From NCBI GenBank assembly GCA_027533425.1, contig JAPZUD010000001.1, forward strand, positions 1 to 64,000: a stretch of 64,000 nucleotides of DNA, read 5' to 3'. Below are positions 17,323 through 26,947 of this stretch, in pieces. Both the position numbers and the translations under genes were made by a program. The number at the start of each line of letters is the position of its first letter. Within the stretch, counting starts at the first letter, position 1. A model generated the notes under the pieces. The model saw only the letters and a list, made by a program, of their open reading frames with translations, was not told the DNA's origin and made no database searches. The stretch is from Beijerinckiaceae bacterium. Its GTDB lineage: Bacteria > Pseudomonadota > Alphaproteobacteria > Rhizobiales > Beijerinckiaceae.

Positions 17323-20300
17323 TCACGAACAGCCCGTCGTCGAGCCGCATGTATCACATTTCAGACAGGTGCCGTTCCGCACCAAGGTGAAGTTCATGCA
17401 TTCCGGGCAGGCCTCGCCGACATAGCCCTTCATCTTGGCGATGGAGCGCTTGGTGGCAATATCGTCAGCCGCAGCGGCGCTGGCCGGCCGCGCGGCCGGC
17501 GCCACGAAGCCGAGGCTCTCGATGGCTTCCGCGATCGAGGTATCCGCCTTCAGCGCCGTCGCGCCCGCCATGGCATAGACCGTGGTGGTGCTGGTGGCCG
17601 TGGCCGCCATCGCGCCGCCGCCGGCACCGCCCTCGACCACGCCGAGATAGTTGGTGGCGCGGCCGCGGACGAGGCCTTTGGAGACCACCCGCGCCGCCGG
17701 CGTCGAGCCCGAGGGCAGGCCCTCGGCATCGTCGCCCCGGCCCAGGGTCGTGGCACCGAGATCATCCGGCGTCACATGGGCAAGGTCTTCGCGGCCGAGA
17801 TAGGAAATGGCCAGCTCGCGGAACACGTAATCGAGGATCGACGTGGCCGACTTGATGGCATCATTGCCCTGCACGAAGCCCGCCGGCTCGAACCGGGTGA
17901 AGGTGAAGGCATCGACATATTCCTCGAGCGGCACGCCATATTGCAGGCCGAGCGAGATGGCGATGGCGAAATTGTTCATCATGGCCCGGAAGGCGGCGCC
18001 TTCCTTGTGCATGTCGATGAAGATCTCGCCGAGGCGGCCATCCTCGTATTCGCCGGTCCGCAGATAGACCTTGTGCCCGCCGACAATCGCCTTCTGGGTA
18101 TAGCCCTTGCGGCGACCCGGCAGCTTCTCGCGCTCGCGCACCTTCTCGATCCGCTCGATCACGCGCTCGACGATCTTCTCCGAGATCTGGGCAACGCGCG
18201 CCGCATTCGGCATCGCCACCAGCGCCTCGACCGCCTCGTCGGCTTCCTCGGCCTCGTCCTCGATCAGCGCGGAGTTGAGCGGCTGGCTGAGCTTGGAGCC
18301 ATCGCGGTAGAGCGCATTGGCCTTCAGCGCCAGGCGCCAGGAGAGCAGATAGGCGCTCTTGCAATCCTCGACGGTCGCCTCGTTCGGCATGTTGATCGTC
18401 TTGGAGATCGCCCCCGAGATGAAGGGCTGCGCCGCCGCCATCATGGTGATGTGGCTCTCGACCGAGAGATAGCGCTTGCCGAGCCGGCCGCAGGGATTGG
18501 CGCAATCGAAGACCGCATAATGCTCCTGCCTGAGATGCGGCGCGCCTTCCAGCGTCATCGCCCCGCAGACATGGATATTGGCGGCCTCGATCTCCTTCTT
18601 GGAGAAGCCGAGGAAGGGCAGCAGCTCGAAGCTCATGTCATTGAGCTGCTCGTCGGTGATGCCCATCGCCTTCATCGCCTCGTCGCCGAAGGTCCAGCGG
18701 TTGAAGGCGAACTTGATGTCGAAGGCCGAGGGCAGGCCCTTCTCGAGTTTCTCGAGCATCTCGTCGGAGAAGCCCTTCGCCCGGAGGGTGGTGTGGTTGA
18801 TGCCCGGCGCCTGCCGGAGCGAACCATGGCCCACCGCATAGGCCTCGATCTCGCCGATCTGCGCCTCGCTGTAGCCGAGCGTGCGCAGGGCCGCCGGAAC
18901 CGCGCGGTTGATGATCTTGAAATAGCCGCCACCGGCCAGTTTCTTGAACTTCACCAGCGCGAAATCCGGCTCGATGCCCGTCGTGTCGCAATCCATGACG
19001 AGGCCAATCGTGCCCGTCGGGGCAATCACGGTGACCTGGGCATTGCGGTAGCCGTGCTTCTCGCCGAGCGCGAGGGCTCCATCCCACGAGGCCACGGCAT
19101 GCGTGACCAGCGCCGGGATCGGGCAATTCGCATGGTCGAGCGGCACCGGATTGACCGAGAGCGCCTCATAGCCGGTGGCCTCGCCGCGCGCCGCGCGGGC
19201 ATGGTTCCGGATGACGCGCAGCATATGCGCCGCGTTCTTCTTGTAGCCTGGGAAGGGGCCTAGCTCCGAGGCGATTTCCGCCGAGGTGCGGTAGCTCATC
19301 CCGGTCATCAGCGCCGTCAGCGCGCCGCAGAGCGCACGGCCGGCATCGGAATCGTAAGAGAGGCCCATCGTCATCAGCAGGCCGCCGATATTGGCATAGC
19401 CGAGGCCGAGCGTGCGGAATTCGTACGACAGCTCCGCGATTTCCTTCGACGGGAACTGCGCCATCAGCACCGAGATCTCGAGGACCAGCGTCCAGACGCG
19501 GATCGTGTGTTCATAGGCCCGGATGTCGAATTCGCGCCCTTCCGCATTGTAATACTGGAGCAGGTTCATCGAGGCGAGGTTGCACGCCGTATCGTCGAGG
19601 AACATGTATTCCGAGCACGGATTCGAGGCATTGATCCGCCCGGAAGCCGGGCAGGTATGCCAGTCATTCATGGTCGTGTTGAAATGCAGGCCCGGATCGG
19701 CCGAGGCCCAGGCCGCATAGCCGATCTTCTCCCAGAGGTCGCGGGCCTTGAGCGTCTTGGCGACCTTGCCGTCGATCCGGCGGATCAGGTTCCACTCGCC
19801 ATCCGCCTCGACCGCGCGGAGGAAATCATCGGTCAGCGACACGGAATTGTTCGAGTTCTGGCCGGCAACGGTCAGATAGGCCTCGGAATCCCAGTCGGTA
19901 TCATAGATGTCGAATTCAAGATCCTTGTAGCCCTGCTTGGCGAACTGGATCACGCGCTTGATGTAATTGTCCGGCACCATCACCCGGCGCGCGGCCTTGA
20001 TCTCGCGCTTCAGGGCCGGATTCTTCTCCGGATCGAAGCAGGAATCGCCATCGCCCTCACAGTTGAGGCAGGCGCGCATGATCGCCTTCATGGCCTTGGC
20101 ATTGATCTTCGAACCGGTGACGAGCGCAGCAACCTTCTGCTCTTCCTTCACCTTCCAGTCGATATAGGCCTCGATATCCGGATGGTCGGCATTGACGACC
20201 ACCATCTTCGCCGCGCGGCGCGTCGTGCCGCCCGACTTGATGGCGCCGGCAGCGCGGTCCCCGATCTTCAGGAAGCTCATCAGCCCGGAGGAGCGGCCAC

Positions 20301-21042
20301 CGCCGGACAGCTTCTCGCCTTCGCCGCGCAGGGCGGAGAAGTTCGAGCCGGTGCCCGAGCCATATTTGAACAGGCGCGCCTCGCGCACCCAGAGATCCAT
20401 GATCCCGCCCTCGTTGACGAGGTCGTCCTGCACGCCCTGGATGAAGCAGGCATGCGGCTGCGGATGCTCGTAGGAGGATTTCGAGCGGGTCAGCTTGCCG
20501 GTCTTGTAATCGACATAGAAATGGCCCTGGCCCGGGCCGTCGATGCCATAGGCCCAGTGCAGGCCGGTATTGAACCATTGCGGCGAATTCGGCGCGACGC
20601 GCTGCGTCGCGAGCATGAAGCACAGCTCGTCATAGAAGGTCTGGGCATCATCCTCGGAGGTGAAATAGCCGCCCTTCCAGCCCCAGTAGGTCCAGCAGCC
20701 GGCCAGCCGGTTGAAGACCTGCTTGGCGGAGGTTTCCGAGCCATAGCGCTCCTTCTCGGGCAGCTTGGCGAGGGCAGCCTCGTCCGGCACCGAGCGCCAG
20801 AGGAACGAGGGGACATCGTTCTCCTCGACACGCTTCAGCACCGCCGGCACGCCGGCCTTGCGGAAATACTTCTGCGCCAGCACATCGGCAGCCACCTGGC
20901 TCCAGCTCTCGGGAACCTCCAGCTTCTCGAGTCGGAACACCACCGAGCCGTCGGGATTCTTGATCTCCGACCGCGTCTCGTGGAAGGCCAGCCCCGCATA
21001 GGGTGTCTGGCCCGCCTGGGTGTAAAGCCGTTCGAACTTCAT
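17323..21042 (-). CDS. nrdJ: vitamin B12-dependent (class II) ribonucleoside-diphosphate reductase
   Basis: A 1239-residue class II reductase that makes deoxynucleotides with adenosylcobalamin and works with or without oxygen. The ATG at 21042 follows AAGGGGACGAG and gives the family start [11 protein letters not shown]. The substrate-site block [21 protein letters not shown] is intact, as are [16 protein letters not shown] and the late INMPNEAT. The C-terminus carries a Zn/redox-type cluster (CPECMNF...CLKCDTCG) typical of the long alphaproteobacterial NrdJ, used to regenerate the active-site disulfide. A Gly/Ala-rich linker (about 1120-1180) precedes it. Two NrdR boxes upstream point to NrdR repression. 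Confidence 0.96.
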   Translation of the reverse strand: MKFERLYTQAGQTPYAGLAFHETRSEIKNPDGSVVFRLEKLEVPESWSQVAADVLAQKYFRKAGVPAVLKRVEENDVPSFLWRSVPDEAALAKLPEKERYGSETSAKQVFNRLAGCWTYWGWKGGYFTSEDDAQTFYDELCFMLATQRVAPNSPQWFNTGLHWAYGIDGPGQGHFYVDYKTGKLTRSKSSYEHPQPHACFIQGVQDDLVNEGGIMDLWVREARLFKYGSGTGSNFSALRGEGEKLSGGGRSSGLMSFLKIGDRAAGAIKSGGTTRRAAKMVVVNADHPDIEAYIDWKVKEEQKVAALVTGSKINAKAMKAIMRACLNCEGDGDSCFDPEKNPALKREIKAARRVMVPDNYIKRVIQFAKQGYKDLEFDIYDTDWDSEAYLTVAGQNSNNSVSLTDDFLRAVEADGEWNLIRRIDGKVAKTLKARDLWEKIGYAAWASADPGLHFNTTMNDWHTCPASGRINASNPCSEYMFLDDTACNLASMNLLQYYNAEGREFDIRAYEHTIRVWTLVLEISVLMAQFPSKEIAELSYEFRTLGLGYANIGGLLMTMGLSYDSDAGRALCGALTALMTGMSYRTSAEIASELGPFPGYKKNAAHMLRVIRNHARAARGEATGYEALSVNPVPLDHANCPIPALVTHAVASWDGALALGEKHGYRNAQVTVIAPTGTIGLVMDCDTTGIEPDFALVKFKKLAGGGYFKIINRAVPAALRTLGYSEAQIGEIEAYAVGHGSLRQAPGINHTTLRAKGFSDEMLEKLEKGLPSAFDIKFAFNRWTFGDEAMKAMGITDEQLNDMSFELLPFLGFSKKEIEAANIHVCGAMTLEGAPHLRQEHYAVFDCANPCGRLGKRYLSVESHITMMAAAQPFISGAISKTINMPNEATVEDCKSAYLLSWRLALKANALYRDGSKLSQPLNSALIEDEAEEADEAVEALVAMPNAARVAQISEKIVERVIERIEKVREREKLPGRRKGYTQKAIVGGHKVYLRTGEYEDGRLGEIFIDMHKEGAAFRAMMNNFAIAISLGLQYGVPLEEYVDAFTFTRFEPAGFVQGNDAIKSATSILDYVFRELAISYLGREDLAHVTPDDLGATTLGRGDDAEGLPSGSTPAARVVSKGLVRGRATNYLGVVEGGAGGGAMAATATSTTTVYAMAGATALKADTSIAEAIESLGFVAPAARPASAAAADDIATKRSIAKMKGYVGEACPECMNFTLVRNGTCLKCDTCGSTTGCS

Positions 21043-21298
21043 CTCTCGTCCCCTTTTGGGTGCCTCGGCACCACTGACCTTGCTCTTGCGAAGCGCCCGA
21101 ACCGCGATGGAGAGGCGAATACGCATCGAGCCGTGAAAACTCACGGCCCCCACCTGCTCCGTTTGACGTGCCAGAACCCCCGACCCTGTCCGCGGAAGAG
21201 ACTTTGGGTGCCCCGGAAAATCGGCCCCCCGGCCGCATCCCGAACCCCGTTTTTCTGACGCCGGATCTGGCCCGGCGGCCTCTGTCGCGAAGATGCCC

Positions 21299-21328
21299 AA
21301 GCTAGGACAGCCGCTTCGAGGCCGTCAA
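21299..21328 (-). promoter_or_regulatory. probable nrdJ promoter
   Basis: On the minus strand TTGACG (-35) is followed after 18 bp by TAGCTT (-10). The -35 hexamer overlaps the proximal NrdR-like box. It implies a leader of roughly 245 nt before the nrdJ ATG. Confidence 0.5.
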
Positions 21329-21372
21329 CATCTAGTTGGGTATCCACATGATGGTCGCAACATCTGGTGACT
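21325..21372 (-). promoter_or_regulatory. tandem NrdR boxes upstream of nrdJ
   Basis: Two similar sites, CAACATCTAGT at 21326-21336 and CAACATCTGGT at 21358-21368, are spaced exactly 32 bp. The first is nearly palindromic (CAACATCTAGTTG). Pairs of 16-bp NrdR boxes about three helical turns apart are the standard operator for ribonucleotide reductase genes. The proximal site covers the -35. Binding by NrdR is inferred; nrdR itself is not in the window. Confidence 0.72.
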
Positions 21373-21777
21373 AACTTGTGAATCGTGGGGACAATTCGGC
21401 GATTCTTTGCAACGATATGATGAGTCAGGATTTTTCTTGGCGGGTGACTCGACGGCCTCCTGAACCGGCAAAAAATCAAGCGGAATCTTCGGCGAATTTT
21501 GCCGCATTCGCCGGGTCAGCCGGCAAAGATTCCGGGGGGTGATTCCCAAACCGCTCCCGCGAGGCTGATACCAGATGTAGGGGCTCACGGCAGGCGAGGC
21601 ACAAGGCGCGCTGCCAGTCTCGGGCCCTGAAATCACGCGGGAATCCTGGTCTCCGCCCTTGGAATCGCTGGACCTCGGCCAGCAAATTTGCGAGAAGCAG
21701 CGGCATGCGGCGCTTGCTGGCGCAAGCGGACGAATCACATTCCGCCTGACAGCGATTCGCAAAACCGGAAGACCACG

Positions 21778-22182
21778 ATGAAGACCCTTCTCCTGCAGAT
21801 TTTCACCTGGTGGAACGGCCAGACCCTCGGCACCCGCTTCTGGACCTGGCGCAAGGGCGAGAAGGTCGGCACCGACCAGTTCGGCAACACCTATTACCGC
21901 ACGCGCGGCGGCGCGAAGGATCCGGCCCTCGGCCACGAGCGCCGCTGGGTCATCTATAACGGCGAGGCCGATGCCTCGATGATCCCGCCGGGCTGGCACG
22001 GCTGGATTCATCACCGCGTGGCGATGCCGCCCTCGCAGGAGGATTACGCCGCAAAGGAATGGGAATTGCCACATCAGGGCAATCCGACCGGCACGGCCGG
22101 TGCCTATCGCCCGGCCGGGTCCATCCTGGCGCAGGGGCAGCCGGCCGGCGCGCGCGGCGAATACGAGCCCTGGCGCCCGTAA
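21778..22182 (+). CDS. NADH:ubiquinone oxidoreductase accessory subunit NDUFA12
   Basis: 134 residues of the NDUFA12/B17.2 family, an accessory subunit of complex I shared by alphaproteobacteria and mitochondria. Recognisable blocks: TWWNGQTLGTRFWTWRKGEKVGTD split by short variations, then GNTYYR, RRWVIYNGEADAS, IPPGWHGWIHH and the closing YEPWRP. Start ATG 21778 follows CCGGAAG. It leads a conserved alphaproteobacterial block with the DUF2155 gene. Confidence 0.93.
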   Translation: MKTLLLQIFTWWNGQTLGTRFWTWRKGEKVGTDQFGNTYYRTRGGAKDPALGHERRWVIYNGEADASMIPPGWHGWIHHRVAMPPSQEDYAAKEWELPHQGNPTGTAGAYRPAGSILAQGQPAGARGEYEPWRP

Positions 22183-22262
22183 CGCCCTTTTTTCGTCCGG
22201 ATTTCAATGATAGGGCAGGCGCCGGTACCGCGCTGGCGCGGGAAGGGATTCGAAGGAACACC

Positions 22263-22928
22263 ATGATCCGGCATTTTCGGTTGCTTCCGCTTGTCGGCCT
22301 GAGCCTTGCAGGCCTCATGGCGGCTCCGGCCCTTGCCGACAAGATCAAGAACCCCACTGCGGTCTTTGCCGGTCTCGACAAGATCACCGGACGGATCATC
22401 GCCTTCGAGGCGGCCGTGGACGAGACGGTGCAGTTCGGCTCGCTGCAATTGACGCCGCGCATCTGCTATTCCCGGCCGGATTACGAGAATCCGCAGACCA
22501 CCACCTTCCTCGAGGTTGAGGAGGTCAGCACCGACAACCAGTACAAGAAGATCTTCGCGGGCTGGATGTTCGCGGCCAGCCCGGGCCTGAACGCCATCGA
22601 GCACCCCGTTTATGACGTCTGGCTGACCGACTGCAAGGGCGGGACGGAGATCATCAAGACGCCGCCGGAAGCCGACGAGGTCGAGGAAACGCCGCCGCCG
22701 CTCGCCGCCGATCGCAAACAGCCGCCGCGGCCGGTCTCTCCGGTCCAGCGTGGCCCGGGCCAGGCCGCCACCAATGCCCCGTTGCGCTTGCCGGATAGCG
22801 CCGGCATCGGCGCGCCGGTCCCGCCTGCGGGAGTCGCGCCGCGCGCCCAGCCGCAGCAGCGCTTCTTCCCGACCAATACCGGCCCGGCGCGGGGCGGCGC
22901 GGCCTATGATCCCGGCCCGAGAAACTGA
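22263..22928 (+). CDS. DUF2155 secreted protein
   Basis: 221 residues; ATG 22263 follows GAAGGAACACC. A signal peptide ends at ALADK. The DUF2155 domain covers about 25-135 (TAVFAGLDKITGRI, then FGSLQLTPRICYSRP, TTFLEVEEVS and KKIFAGWMFAASPGLNAIEHPVYDVWL split over the domain), with two cysteines likely to be paired. A Pro-rich disordered tail follows (about 140-221). The family is nearly confined to alphaproteobacteria and has no known function. It lies between NDUFA12 and aat, as in many relatives. Confidence 0.88.
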   Translation: MIRHFRLLPLVGLSLAGLMAAPALADKIKNPTAVFAGLDKITGRIIAFEAAVDETVQFGSLQLTPRICYSRPDYENPQTTTFLEVEEVSTDNQYKKIFAGWMFAASPGLNAIEHPVYDVWLTDCKGGTEIIKTPPEADEVEETPPPLAADRKQPPRPVSPVQRGPGQAATNAPLRLPDSAGIGAPVPPAGVAPRAQPQQRFFPTNTGPARGGAAYDPGPRN

Positions 22929-22944
22929 ATTCCTCCGGCCCGCC

Positions 22945-23631
22945 TCAGGGTGACGGCGGCTTTGCCAACCCGAGCGCTGCAATCACGGCGCCGATATCGC
23001 CGGGCCCCTCGGGCGGCCAGACATGGAAATCGGCCTGCCGGTCCAGAGCTGCATCGAGCAGGGTGCGATAGGCCTTCCTCGGAATTTCGGTCGCGCCGAA
23101 TTGCTGGAGATGGCTCGTCACGAACTGCGTGTCGAGCAGCGTGAAGCCTCCCGCCCGGAGCCGCGCAACCAGATGGACCAGGGCGATTTTCGAGCAATCC
23201 CGCGCACGGTGGAACATGCTTTCGCCGAAAAAGGCCGATCCGAGCGCGATCCCGTAGAGACCGCCGACCAGCGCCTCCCCGTCATAGACCTCCACCGTGT
23301 GGCAGAATCCCTGCTCGAAGAGCGCGCCATAGAGCCGTCGGATCGGCCGGTTGATCCAGGTCGCACCTTCTTCCTGCCGGGGTGCGGCGCAGGCTTCGAT
23401 CACGGCCGCGAAATCACGGTCCACCACCACGCGATAGCGTTCCTGCCGCACCAGTCGCATCAGGCGGGAGCCGACATGGAACGTGTCGAGGGGCAGGATG
23501 CCGCGCTTCTGCGGCTCGACCCAGTGAAGGCCGGGATCCTCGGCGCTCTCCGCCATGGGGAAGATGCCGGCCGCATAGGCGCGCAGCAGGATATCCGGCG
23601 TGATCGGGAGATCCTGGTCGGCATCCTGCAT
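22945..23631 (-). CDS. aat: leucyl/phenylalanyl-tRNA-protein transferase
   Basis: A 228-residue Aat enzyme. It adds Leu or Phe from charged tRNA to N-terminal Arg/Lys of proteins, marking them for ClpS/ClpAP in the N-end rule pathway. Family motifs: [57 protein letters not shown], and [16 protein letters not shown]. The start at 23631 (MQDADQD) is chosen; an in-frame ATG 11 codons upstream is possible. It closes the accB-accC-aat run on the minus strand. Confidence 0.95.
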   Translation of the reverse strand: MQDADQDLPITPDILLRAYAAGIFPMAESAEDPGLHWVEPQKRGILPLDTFHVGSRLMRLVRQERYRVVVDRDFAAVIEACAAPRQEEGATWINRPIRRLYGALFEQGFCHTVEVYDGEALVGGLYGIALGSAFFGESMFHRARDCSKIALVHLVARLRAGGFTLLDTQFVTSHLQQFGATEIPRKAYRTLLDAALDRQADFHVWPPEGPGDIGAVIAALGLAKPPSP

Positions 23632-23694
23632 GGCTACGGCCCGTTTCCTGAAAGGGGCTGGCATGGTTCCGCGCCACCGGGGCGGCGCGTGTTG

Positions 23695-25053
23695 TCAGGC
23701 CTGCTCGCCCATCCCGCCATCGCGCAGGAACTTCTCCAGCCAATGGATATCATAGAGTCCATTCTGGATGTCCTGGTTCCGGACCAACGTCCGGAAGAGT
23801 GGCAGTGTCGTCTCGATCCCGTCGACGACAAACTCGTCCAGCGCGCGGCGCAGGCGCATCAGGCATTCATTCCGCGTCCGCCCGTGGACGATCAGCTTTG
23901 CTACAAGCGAATCGTAATGCGGCGGGATCCGGTAGCCCTGATAAACCGCCGAATCCACCCGCACGCCGAGGCCCCCGGGTGGATGGAAATAGGTGACCAT
24001 GCCGGGCGAGGGTCGGAACGTGGCCGGATGCTCGGCATTGACGCGGCATTCGATCGCGTGGCCGGAGACCTTGATGTCACTCTGGCTGACCGAGAGCGGC
24101 GAGCCCGCCGCCACCTTGATCTGCTCGTTCACGAGGTCAATTCCGGTGATCATCTCGGTCACCGGATGCTCGACCTGGATACGCGTGTTCATTTCGATGA
24201 AATAGAATTCGCCGTTCTCGTAAAGGAACTCGATCGTGCCGGCGCCGAGATAGCCGAGTTCCGACATGGCCTTCGCCACGACGCCGCCGATCTTCTCGCG
24301 TTGCTCGGCATTGAGGGCGGGCGAGGGGCCTTCCTCCCATACCTTCTGGTGGCGGCGCTGGAGCGAGCAATCGCGCTCGGCGAGATGGATCGCCCCGCCC
24401 TTGCCATCGCCCAGAACCTGGATCTCGATATGCCTCGGCTTCTCGAGATACTTCTCGATATAGACCGCATCATCCCCGAAAGCGGCCTTGGCCTCGGTTC
24501 GCGCCGCAGCCAATGCATAGGAAAGATCGTCTTCCGTCCGCGCCACCTTCATGCCGCGCCCGCCGCCGCCGGCCGCCGCCTTGATGATCACCGGGAAGCC
24601 GATCCTGGCCGCGACACGCTTGGCCTCGTCATCGTCGGTGATGCCGCCATCCGAGCCCGGCACGACGGGAATGCCGAGACGGACGGCGGTCTTCTTCGCC
24701 TCGATCTTGTCACCCATCGTGCGGATATGCTGCGATTTCGGGCCGATAAAGCCGATCTTGTGCTGTTCCAGCACCTCGGCGAACCGGGCATTCTCCGACA
24801 GGAACCCGTAGCCGGGATGAACGGCATCCGCGCCCGTGATTTCACAGGCCGCGATCAGCGAGGGAATGTTGAGATAGGAATCGCGCGGCGAGGGCGGGCC
24901 GATGCAGACGCTCTCATCGGCCAGCTTCACATGCATCGCATCCGCATCGGCTGTCGAATGGACCGCAACCGTGGCGATCCCGAGTTCCTTGCAGGCGCGG
25001 AGGATGCGGAGCGCGATCTCGCCGCGATTGGCGATGAGGACCTTGTCGAACAT
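23695..25053 (-). CDS. accC: acetyl-CoA carboxylase, biotin carboxylase subunit
   Basis: A 452-residue ATP-grasp enzyme that carboxylates the biotin on AccB, the first step of fatty-acid synthesis. It has the biotin-carboxylase start ([20 protein letters not shown]), the glycine-rich ATP loop [12 protein letters not shown] near 160, [14 protein letters not shown], and the metal-site region [16 protein letters not shown]. It starts immediately after the accB stop (1-bp gap), so the two are cotranscribed. Confidence 0.97.
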   Translation of the reverse strand: MFDKVLIANRGEIALRILRACKELGIATVAVHSTADADAMHVKLADESVCIGPPSPRDSYLNIPSLIAACEITGADAVHPGYGFLSENARFAEVLEQHKIGFIGPKSQHIRTMGDKIEAKKTAVRLGIPVVPGSDGGITDDDEAKRVAARIGFPVIIKAAAGGGGRGMKVARTEDDLSYALAAARTEAKAAFGDDAVYIEKYLEKPRHIEIQVLGDGKGGAIHLAERDCSLQRRHQKVWEEGPSPALNAEQREKIGGVVAKAMSELGYLGAGTIEFLYENGEFYFIEMNTRIQVEHPVTEMITGIDLVNEQIKVAAGSPLSVSQSDIKVSGHAIECRVNAEHPATFRPSPGMVTYFHPPGGLGVRVDSAVYQGYRIPPHYDSLVAKLIVHGRTRNECLMRLRRALDEFVVDGIETTLPLFRTLVRNQDIQNGLYDIHWLEKFLRDGGMGEQA

Positions 25054-25054
25054 G

Positions 25055-25534
25055 TTATTCGATCACCACCAGCGGTTCGCCATACTCGACCGGCTGGCCA
25101 TCCTCGACAAGGATATGCGTCACCGTGCCGGCGCGCGGCGCGACGATTTCGTTGAAGGTCTTCATGGCCTCGACGAGCAGCAGCTTTTCGCCCTGCTTGA
25201 CCTGGCTGCCGAGCTCGATGAAGGCGGTAGCGCCCGGCGAGGGCCGGCGATAGGCGGTTCCCACCATCGGCGACCGCACCGCACCCGGATGGGCGCCGAG
25301 ATCCGCCGGCTTGTCGGCGGCAGCGGGAGCGACCGGGGCTGCCGCCACCGGTGCCGCCGCAACAGGCGCCGCCGGTGCGGCAATCGTCTGGACAACCGGG
25401 GCCATGGTCACCTGACGGGCAACGCGAATCCGCAGATCCCCTTTCTCCACCTCGATCTCGGTCAGGTCGGTTTCCGAGATCAGCAGGGCGATCTGGCGCA
25501 CCAGATCGGGATCAATGGTCAGGTCTTTGGCCAT
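25055..25534 (-). CDS. accB: acetyl-CoA carboxylase, biotin carboxyl carrier protein
   Basis: 159 residues from ATG 25534 ([13 protein letters not shown]); an in-frame ATG five codons upstream is also possible and neither has a strong Shine-Dalgarno. The N-terminal helical part ([17 protein letters not shown]) is followed by an Ala/Pro-rich swinging linker (about 50-80) and the biotinyl domain with EAMKTFNEI, whose Lys is biotinylated. Upstream of accC on the same strand. Confidence 0.96.
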   Translation of the reverse strand: MAKDLTIDPDLVRQIALLISETDLTEIEVEKGDLRIRVARQVTMAPVVQTIAAPAAPVAAAPVAAAPVAPAAADKPADLGAHPGAVRSPMVGTAYRRPSPGATAFIELGSQVKQGEKLLLVEAMKTFNEIVAPRAGTVTHILVEDGQPVEYGEPLVVIE

Positions 25535-25569
25535 GGATGGGGCTTTCATGAATTCGTCGTCTCGCTGTG

Positions 25570-26010
25570 TCAGACCGCAGGCGGCATATCGAGCAATGCG
25601 CGGAGGGCGAGCACATAGCTGTTCGCGCCGAACCCCGCAATCACCCCGATGGCTACCGGTGCGATGTAGGAATGGTGCCGGAACTCCTCGCGGGCATGCA
25701 CGTTGGAGAGATGCACCTCGATGGCCCGGACCTTGGCCGCCTTGATTGCATCGCGGACAGCCACGGATGTGTGGGTATAGGCCCCGGCATTGAGGATGAC
25801 GTCGGCCATGACCTCGCCGGCCTCATGGATATGCGTCACCAGTCCGCCCTCGAAATTCGTCTGCCGGAATACGAGCTGGATTTGCTCGCGCTGGGCGATG
25901 GACTGGAGCGAAGCCTCGATATCCTCGAGTGTCTTCGAGCCGTAGATGCCCGGCTCGCGTTTGCCCAGGAGATTGAGATTAGGTCCATTCAGGACGTGAA
26001 TCTGACGCAT
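25570..26010 (-). CDS. aroQ: 3-dehydroquinate dehydratase, type II
   Basis: A 146-residue dodecameric type II dehydroquinase of the shikimate pathway. Motifs: [19 protein letters not shown] (with the catalytic Tyr), [48 protein letters not shown] (with the catalytic His), and [11 protein letters not shown]. Length is typical. It leads the aroQ-accB-accC run. Confidence 0.97.
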   Translation of the reverse strand: MRQIHVLNGPNLNLLGKREPGIYGSKTLEDIEASLQSIAQREQIQLVFRQTNFEGGLVTHIHEAGEVMADVILNAGAYTHTSVAVRDAIKAAKVRAIEVHLSNVHAREEFRHHSYIAPVAIGVIAGFGANSYVLALRALLDMPPAV

Positions 26011-26123
26011 GCTTCTGCCCGCCCGCCACGTTTGCGTTACGCAAGGGCGCCTTCTCTAGCCCAAAAGATCGCAAAACGGAAACGCCCTCTGTTGAGAAGT
26101 CCGGGCCGGCCGGGAATCTGGCC

Positions 26124-26915
26124 TCAGCATTCCGCCTTCTTGCACTGGCGCCAGGCCTGCACCCGCTTGACCAGCTCGTCATAGCCACGGGCGCCGATGA
26201 TCAGCTCCTCGGCCACAACGTAGCTCGGTGTCCCGTTGATGCCGAGCGCATCCGCGAGCCCGCGCGCTTCCTCGAGGGCCAGCGGAATGGCCGGCGAGGC
26301 CATCGCCGTCTCCAGCTTCTTCAGGTCGGCACCGAGATCCTTCGCCACGGCGAGCGCCTGCTCGCGGCCGATATTGCCACGCGTGTTCAGCAGGTTGGCA
26401 TGGAACTTCCAGAGCTTGTCCTTGTCGAATTGCTGGCGGAGCGCCAGGGCCACCACGGCCGCATCCCGCGAGCCGGGAGAGAGGATCGGGAATTCCTTGA
26501 TCACGACGCGGACATTCTTGTCGGTATCAAGGATCTTCTGGATGTCCGCGAGCCCTCGCTTGCAGAAGCCGCAATTGAAGTCGAAGAACTCGACAATCGT
26601 CACATCGCCATTCGGATTGCCGACCACCGTGTGGTGCTCCGACATGTAAAGCGGGCTCTGCGGATCAGCCGTCAGGCGCCGGATCGCCTTCTGCTCCTCC
26701 TCCTTCTGCCGGCGCTCCAGTTCGACCATCGCCTCCTGGATCACCTCGGGATGCTTGAGGAGGTATTCCTTCACGATGGCCTCGATGGCGCCCCGATCGA
26801 CGGGCGGGGCGGCTGGCGGTGTGCCCTGCGCGAAGCTCGTGCCCTGGCTGGCGACCAGAAGGATGCTGGCTGCCGCGAGCATCCGGATGCGGGCGGAGAG
26901 GGGGAGGCGGCGCAT
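26124..26915 (-). CDS. DsbA-family thiol-disulfide protein
   Basis: 263 residues with a signal peptide (MRRLPLSARIRMLAAASILL, cleavage near SFAQG). A helical N-terminal segment (AIVKEYLLKHPEVIQEAMVELERRQ) comes before the thioredoxin fold. The active site is CGFC in FFDFNCGFCKRG, about residue 130; the cis-Pro loop is NGTPSYVV. This layout matches the Com1/DsbA27KD-like group common in alphaproteobacteria, which introduces or isomerises disulfides in the periplasm. An in-frame ATG lies 12 codons upstream; the chosen start gives the cleaner signal peptide. It sits 32 bp from the M48 protease gene on the same strand. Confidence 0.9.
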   Translation of the reverse strand: MRRLPLSARIRMLAAASILLVASQGTSFAQGTPPAAPPVDRGAIEAIVKEYLLKHPEVIQEAMVELERRQKEEEQKAIRRLTADPQSPLYMSEHHTVVGNPNGDVTIVEFFDFNCGFCKRGLADIQKILDTDKNVRVVIKEFPILSPGSRDAAVVALALRQQFDKDKLWKFHANLLNTRGNIGREQALAVAKDLGADLKKLETAMASPAIPLALEEARGLADALGINGTPSYVVAEELIIGARGYDELVKRVQAWRQCKKAEC

Positions 26916-26947
26916 GGTCGTTCCTTCTGGTCTGCGGAATCGGGGGT

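Larger units (their letters stand above)
21043..21777. other. nrdJ leader and intergenic region without genes
   Basis: 735 bp between the divergent nrdJ and NDUFA12 genes. The part next to nrdJ is a long probable 5' leader (about 245 nt) in which I find no cobalamin-riboswitch B12 box. The promoter and NrdR boxes lie near 21300-21372. From 21380 to 21777 I see no convincing gene; open frames there lack ribosome sites. The promoter of the NDUFA12 gene must lie in this part, but I cannot fix it. Confidence 0.5.

Noticed and set aside
21043-21300. Possible cobalamin riboswitch in the nrdJ leader
   Set aside because: The leader is long, but I found no match to the conserved B12 box and no clear conserved stems.
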